From contig JAQIBO010000097.1 in the NCBI GenBank assembly GCA_027859055.1, forward strand, positions 1-15,483: a DNA stretch of 15,483 nucleotides. The letters are read 5' to 3'. The notes beneath the pieces are model-generated. The model did not search any database, was not told where the DNA came from, and saw only the letters and a list, made by a program, of their open reading frames with translations. This stretch comes from Spirochaeta sp. GTDB taxonomy: Bacteria > Spirochaetota > Spirochaetia > DSM-27196 > Alkalispirochaetaceae. The position numbers and the translations under genes are program-made. Positions 12,669 through 15,483 of this stretch are shown one piece after another. The number at the start of each line of letters is the position of its first letter. Within the stretch, counting starts at the first letter, position 1.

Positions 12669-13954
12669 TGTGGCGCCCCGCAACGGCCGGTTCCACAATT
12701 CCGGCGAAGTTCCTGTGGCTTCTCCTGATTGTCGTGGCAGCGGCGGTATCAACACCGGAGGACGCACACGCCGGCGGCCGGAACGAGACCGCCACGGAAA
12801 CCGCCGGGGTGGACCCGCTGAGCGCCTCCTGGGAGGATATCCTTGCCGCGGCGCGTGGTAGTGAGGTGCGGATGTACATGTGGGGCGGATCGGAGACGGT
12901 GAACGGTTGGATCGACGGCTACGTCACCACGGAACTCGCCGAAGAGTACGGCCTTGAGCTCGTCCGCGTTCCAATGGACGCCGCGGTGTTCGTTAATAAG
13001 CTGCTTACCGAGAAGCAGGCGCGCACCGAACGGGGAACGATAGACATCCTGTGGATCAACGGGGAGAATTTTCGCAACGCCCGCGAGGCGGACCTGCTCA
13101 CCGGCCCGATCACCGACCTGCTGCCAAACTTCACCGCCTACGTCGACGCGGACAGCGCCGCCTACGACGCCGGGTTTCCCACAGACGGCTACGAGGCGCC
13201 GTGGGGGCGGGCGCAGTTCAACTTTGACGTGGACACCGCCCGCGTACCTGATCCACCGCGCTCCTTTGCAGAACTGGCGGAGTGGGTCCGGGAGAATCCC
13301 GGGCGCTTCACCTATCCGCAGCCACCGGATTTCACCGGTTCCGCCTTTGTGCGGCAGGCGTTTTACGCCCTCACCGGCGGCTATGAGCAGTACCAGGACC
13401 GATTTGACGCGGAGTTGTTTGAGCGCAACGCGCCGGTACTGTGGGAGTATCTGAACGATATCGCGCCCTACCTGTGGCAGGCCGGTGAGAGTTACCCGCG
13501 AGACCTGGCAACGCTTGATTCGCTCTTTGAACGTGGTGCGGTGGACTTTACGATGTCCTTTACGCAGACCAGCGCGGCAACCAGGATCGCAAACGGACGC
13601 TACCCTGAATCGGTCCGCTCCCTCGTGTTCCGCGACGGCTCCCTGTACAACACCCATTTTCTGGCGGTACCGTTCAACGCGCCGAACGTGGCGGGAGCGC
13701 TGGTGGTGATCAACTTTCTGCTGTCTCCGGAGGCGCAGTTCGCCAAGAACCGGCTGAAAAACTGGGGCGACTTCACCGTCCTTGCCCTTGACCGCCTCTC
13801 GCCGGAACAGCAGCAGCAGTTTACCGACCTTGACCTGGGCGCCGCCACCGTCCCGCTGGAGGAACTGGACGCAACGGGCGTTCCGGAAATTCCCTCGGAG
13901 TACTGGGAAGCGCTGGAGGATGGCTGGAACGCGGAAGTGCGCCTGCGCCGGTGA
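12668..13954 (+). CDS. ynjB: ABC importer substrate-binding protein, YnjB family
   Basis: 428 residues. A long N-terminal signal peptide (hydrophobic 15-28, probable cleavage after AHA near 35) with no lipobox indicates a free periplasmic protein. The mature sequence carries the distinctive YnjB pattern: MWGGSETVNGWIDGYV, VNKLLTEKQA, GTIDILWINGENF, GYEAPWGRAQFNFD, NPGRFTYPQPPDFTGSAFVR, and a C-terminal part with FLLSPEAQF. This family is distinct from the thiamine, spermidine and iron binding proteins although it shares their overall fold. The transported compound of YnjBCD is not established; aromatic and acidic residues around WINGENF and TYPQPPD probably line the site. The ATPase gene overlaps upstream and the first permease begins 15 nt downstream. 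Confidence 0.9.
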   Translation: MWRPATAGSTIPAKFLWLLLIVVAAAVSTPEDAHAGGRNETATETAGVDPLSASWEDILAAARGSEVRMYMWGGSETVNGWIDGYVTTELAEEYGLELVRVPMDAAVFVNKLLTEKQARTERGTIDILWINGENFRNAREADLLTGPITDLLPNFTAYVDADSAAYDAGFPTDGYEAPWGRAQFNFDVDTARVPDPPRSFAELAEWVRENPGRFTYPQPPDFTGSAFVRQAFYALTGGYEQYQDRFDAELFERNAPVLWEYLNDIAPYLWQAGESYPRDLATLDSLFERGAVDFTMSFTQTSAATRIANGRYPESVRSLVFRDGSLYNTHFLAVPFNAPNVAGALVVINFLLSPEAQFAKNRLKNWGDFTVLALDRLSPEQQQQFTDLDLGAATVPLEELDATGVPEIPSEYWEALEDGWNAEVRLRR

Positions 13955-13969
13955 CGGGAGCTGTCCACG

Positions 13970-14911
13970 ATGTACCTGCACCGTACTCAACTGCCACGGG
14001 CTCCCCGCCCGCGCATCGCACTTCTGCTGCGGCTGCTTCCGCTGTTACTCTTTTTCGCCGCGACCGTCGGCATCGGCCTGGCAAGTGCCGTGTCCCAGTC
14101 CCTGGTGCTGACCGGTCCGGTCCGCCTGGCGGTTGATTCGGGAACTCTTCCGCCACCGGATGCCCTGTTTTCCGGGTATCGGTCTCTGTTTGCCGAGCCG
14201 GGAATGCTTGCCTCCATCGGTCACACCCTGGTGATCGCGGCGATCTCCGCGATCGCCGCGGTTGCACTTGGTGCGGTGGGCGCGTATCTGCTCTGGTGCG
14301 CCCCGGCGGCGATCCAGCAGTTCGGCGCGGTGTACCGCTTACCGATCATCATGCCCCACATCGTGGTCGCGTTTCTGACCGTGCTGTTCTGGTCTCGCAC
14401 CGGCCTCGTCGCCTCGGTGGTACACCACCTGGGAATCGACGTGGGAACCGGAACAGGGCAGGGCGGGTTTCCGCATCTGGTCTACAGTTCCAACGGCATC
14501 GGCATCGCAATCGCCTACGTCTACAAGGGGTTTCCGTTCGTGATGCTGTTGTGTCTCGGGGTGCTGTCCCGCACGCCGCGCCGCCTGATCGAAACCGCGG
14601 CCATGCTCGGCGCGGGACCGGTGCGCACCTTTTACCGCGTGATTCTTCCGCTGTTGATCCCCACTTTGAACCAGATTCTTATCATCCTGTTTCTCTACGC
14701 CCTCGGCGGATTTGACATTCCCTGGTTACTCGGGGCCAGTCGGCCGCAGATGCTTCCGGTGACGGTCTACTCGCTGTACTTTCAGAGCGGTCTTGCCGAC
14801 CGGACCGTGGCGATGGCGGCGCTCTCGCTGGTGGCCCTCGGTGCGGTCGGGTTTACCGTTCTGTTCAGCCGTCTTGCCCGGCGCCTGGCGCCGTGGGAGC
14901 GGGTTGTATGA
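13970..14911 (+). CDS. ABC importer permease 1, N-terminal half of YnjC
   Basis: 313 residues, about six transmembrane segments (roughly 18-40, 84-110, 124-141, 176-198, 228-247, 279-300) with an extracytoplasmic loop between the first two (45-80). The EAA loop that contacts the ATPase is visible: ETAAMLGAGPVRTFYRVILP (208-227), with the conserved G. E. coli YnjC is a single polypeptide of roughly double length with two such halves; here the halves are separate genes. GGGAG lies 9 nt before the ATG. The last codons overlap the next permease by ATGA. Confidence 0.88.
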   Translation: MYLHRTQLPRAPRPRIALLLRLLPLLLFFAATVGIGLASAVSQSLVLTGPVRLAVDSGTLPPPDALFSGYRSLFAEPGMLASIGHTLVIAAISAIAAVALGAVGAYLLWCAPAAIQQFGAVYRLPIIMPHIVVAFLTVLFWSRTGLVASVVHHLGIDVGTGTGQGGFPHLVYSSNGIGIAIAYVYKGFPFVMLLCLGVLSRTPRRLIETAAMLGAGPVRTFYRVILPLLIPTLNQILIILFLYALGGFDIPWLLGASRPQMLPVTVYSLYFQSGLADRTVAMAALSLVALGAVGFTVLFSRLARRLAPWERVV

Positions 14912-15483
14912 AAGCGATCGGCGTGTTTGCCCTCAATGTGGTATTTGTGCTGCCGGTGGTGGTGCTGGTGCTTTCAGCGGTGGCGGCGCGCTGGGTGGCG
15001 CCGGACCTGTTGCCCACCGCGTGGAGTCTCCGCGGTATCGCGTTTCTCGTGCAAAATCGCGGCGGTGTCACCACGGCGGTTCTCTCGTCGGTGATGTACT
15101 CGTTTTACGTCGTCGTCCTGGCGTTTTTCATCTGCATTCTCCCGGCGACGGTCCTCGGGCGCTACGAGTTCCGCGGGCGGCTCGTTCTCGAGGCGCTGTT
15201 CCTCTCGCCGGTCCTCATTCCGGCGATCACGTGGAGCATGGGCATCCATTTTTTCTTCCTGCGCCTCGGTATCGCCAACAGCGCGGTGGGAATCATAATC
15301 GTTCTTACCGCGGCGGCGTATCCGTACATGCTGCGCGCGCTCATCGCCGGGGTCCAGCAGATACCACCGGACCTGGACGTGTGTGCCGACAATCTCGGTG
15401 CGGGATTGCTGCGCCGGTTACTCACCGTTCATATTCCGCTCCTGTTTCCGGCGATCGCCGCCGGCGGATCGGTGGTGTTTCTG
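14908..15483 (+). CDS. ABC importer permease 2, C-terminal half of YnjC, cut by window edge
   Basis: The first 192 codons are open to the right edge, starting at an ATG that overlaps the preceding stop (ATGA). Translation gives a first transmembrane segment at about 5-27, a loop with LLPTAWSLRGIAF, further segments near 65-85, 100-120 and 125-142, and the EAA-type loop ADNLGAGLLRRLLTVHIPLL (about 159-178). In its D-N-L-G form the usual E-A-A is degenerate while the glycine is kept. It should pair with permease 1 as a heterodimer. At least one or two transmembrane segments and the stop lie outside the window. Confidence 0.85.
   Translation, partial: MKAIGVFALNVVFVLPVVVLVLSAVAARWVAPDLLPTAWSLRGIAFLVQNRGGVTTAVLSSVMYSFYVVVLAFFICILPATVLGRYEFRGRLVLEALFLSPVLIPAITWSMGIHFFFLRLGIANSAVGIIIVLTAAAYPYMLRALIAGVQQIPPDLDVCADNLGAGLLRRLLTVHIPLLFPAIAAGGSVVFL

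Noticed and set aside
12749..13990. Open frame of 413 codons on the minus strand
   Set aside because: Antisense to the clearly recognised YnjB-type gene, with no domain pattern.
1..15483. tRNA, rRNA, CRISPR arrays, transposases, integrases
   Set aside because: No spaced direct repeats, no RNA gene signatures and no recombinase-type proteins were seen on either strand.

Overview
The window is a gene-dense, high-GC bacterial chromosomal segment. It has short intergenic gaps, GTGA/ATGA stop-start overlaps and mostly AGGAGG-type ribosome binding sites. The stand-alone cheY-cheX pair, an HPr with little sign of sugar-PTS context, and the free-living signalling style fit a Spirochaetota-like organism best. 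That assignment is inference; a deltaproteobacterium or similar is not excluded. No rRNA, tRNA, CRISPR array, integrase or insertion sequence was seen.

Region 1 (1-885, minus strand) holds a TVP38/TMEM64 (VTT-domain) membrane protein cut by the left edge, with a MarR-type regulator upstream of it. The two promoter regions share an 8-base word that may be the regulator's site. Region 2 (1174-5767, plus) encodes a CheB-CheR-coiled-coil-PAS fusion followed, with an 8-nt overlap, by a PAS-HisKA_2 histidine kinase. The fusion gene is broken by two compensating one-base indels, near 1321 and 2812-2815, so as written it gives no full-length protein.

Region 3 (5802-10368) looks like a haem-centred signalling locus. 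A secreted DOMON protein on the minus strand shares an overlapping divergent promoter with a tight plus-strand operon. The operon runs cheY, cheX (CheY-P phosphatase), a membrane-bound CheA-like kinase with an extracytoplasmic c-type haem motif (CRQCH), a cytochrome P460-like lipoprotein (CISCH), and HPr. The kinase joins a chemoreceptor-like front end (TM-haem sensor-TM-HAMP-PAS) to an HPt and a CheA-type ATPase, and has no CheW-like domain. It could therefore signal to CheY without receptor arrays, with CheX ending the signal. The P460 and DOMON proteins would be accessory haem proteins in the same compartment.

Region 4 (10447-15483) resembles the Escherichia coli ynj neighbourhood. A YnjF-type CDP-alcohol phosphatidyltransferase, followed by a DUF3047 secreted protein, is divergent from an ABC importer: YnjD-type ATPase, YnjB-type binding protein, and two separate permeases corresponding to the halves of E. 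coli YnjC. The second permease runs off the right edge. Keeping ynjF beside ynjBCD in a distant genome suggests the enzyme and the importer work in one pathway, whose substrate is unknown.
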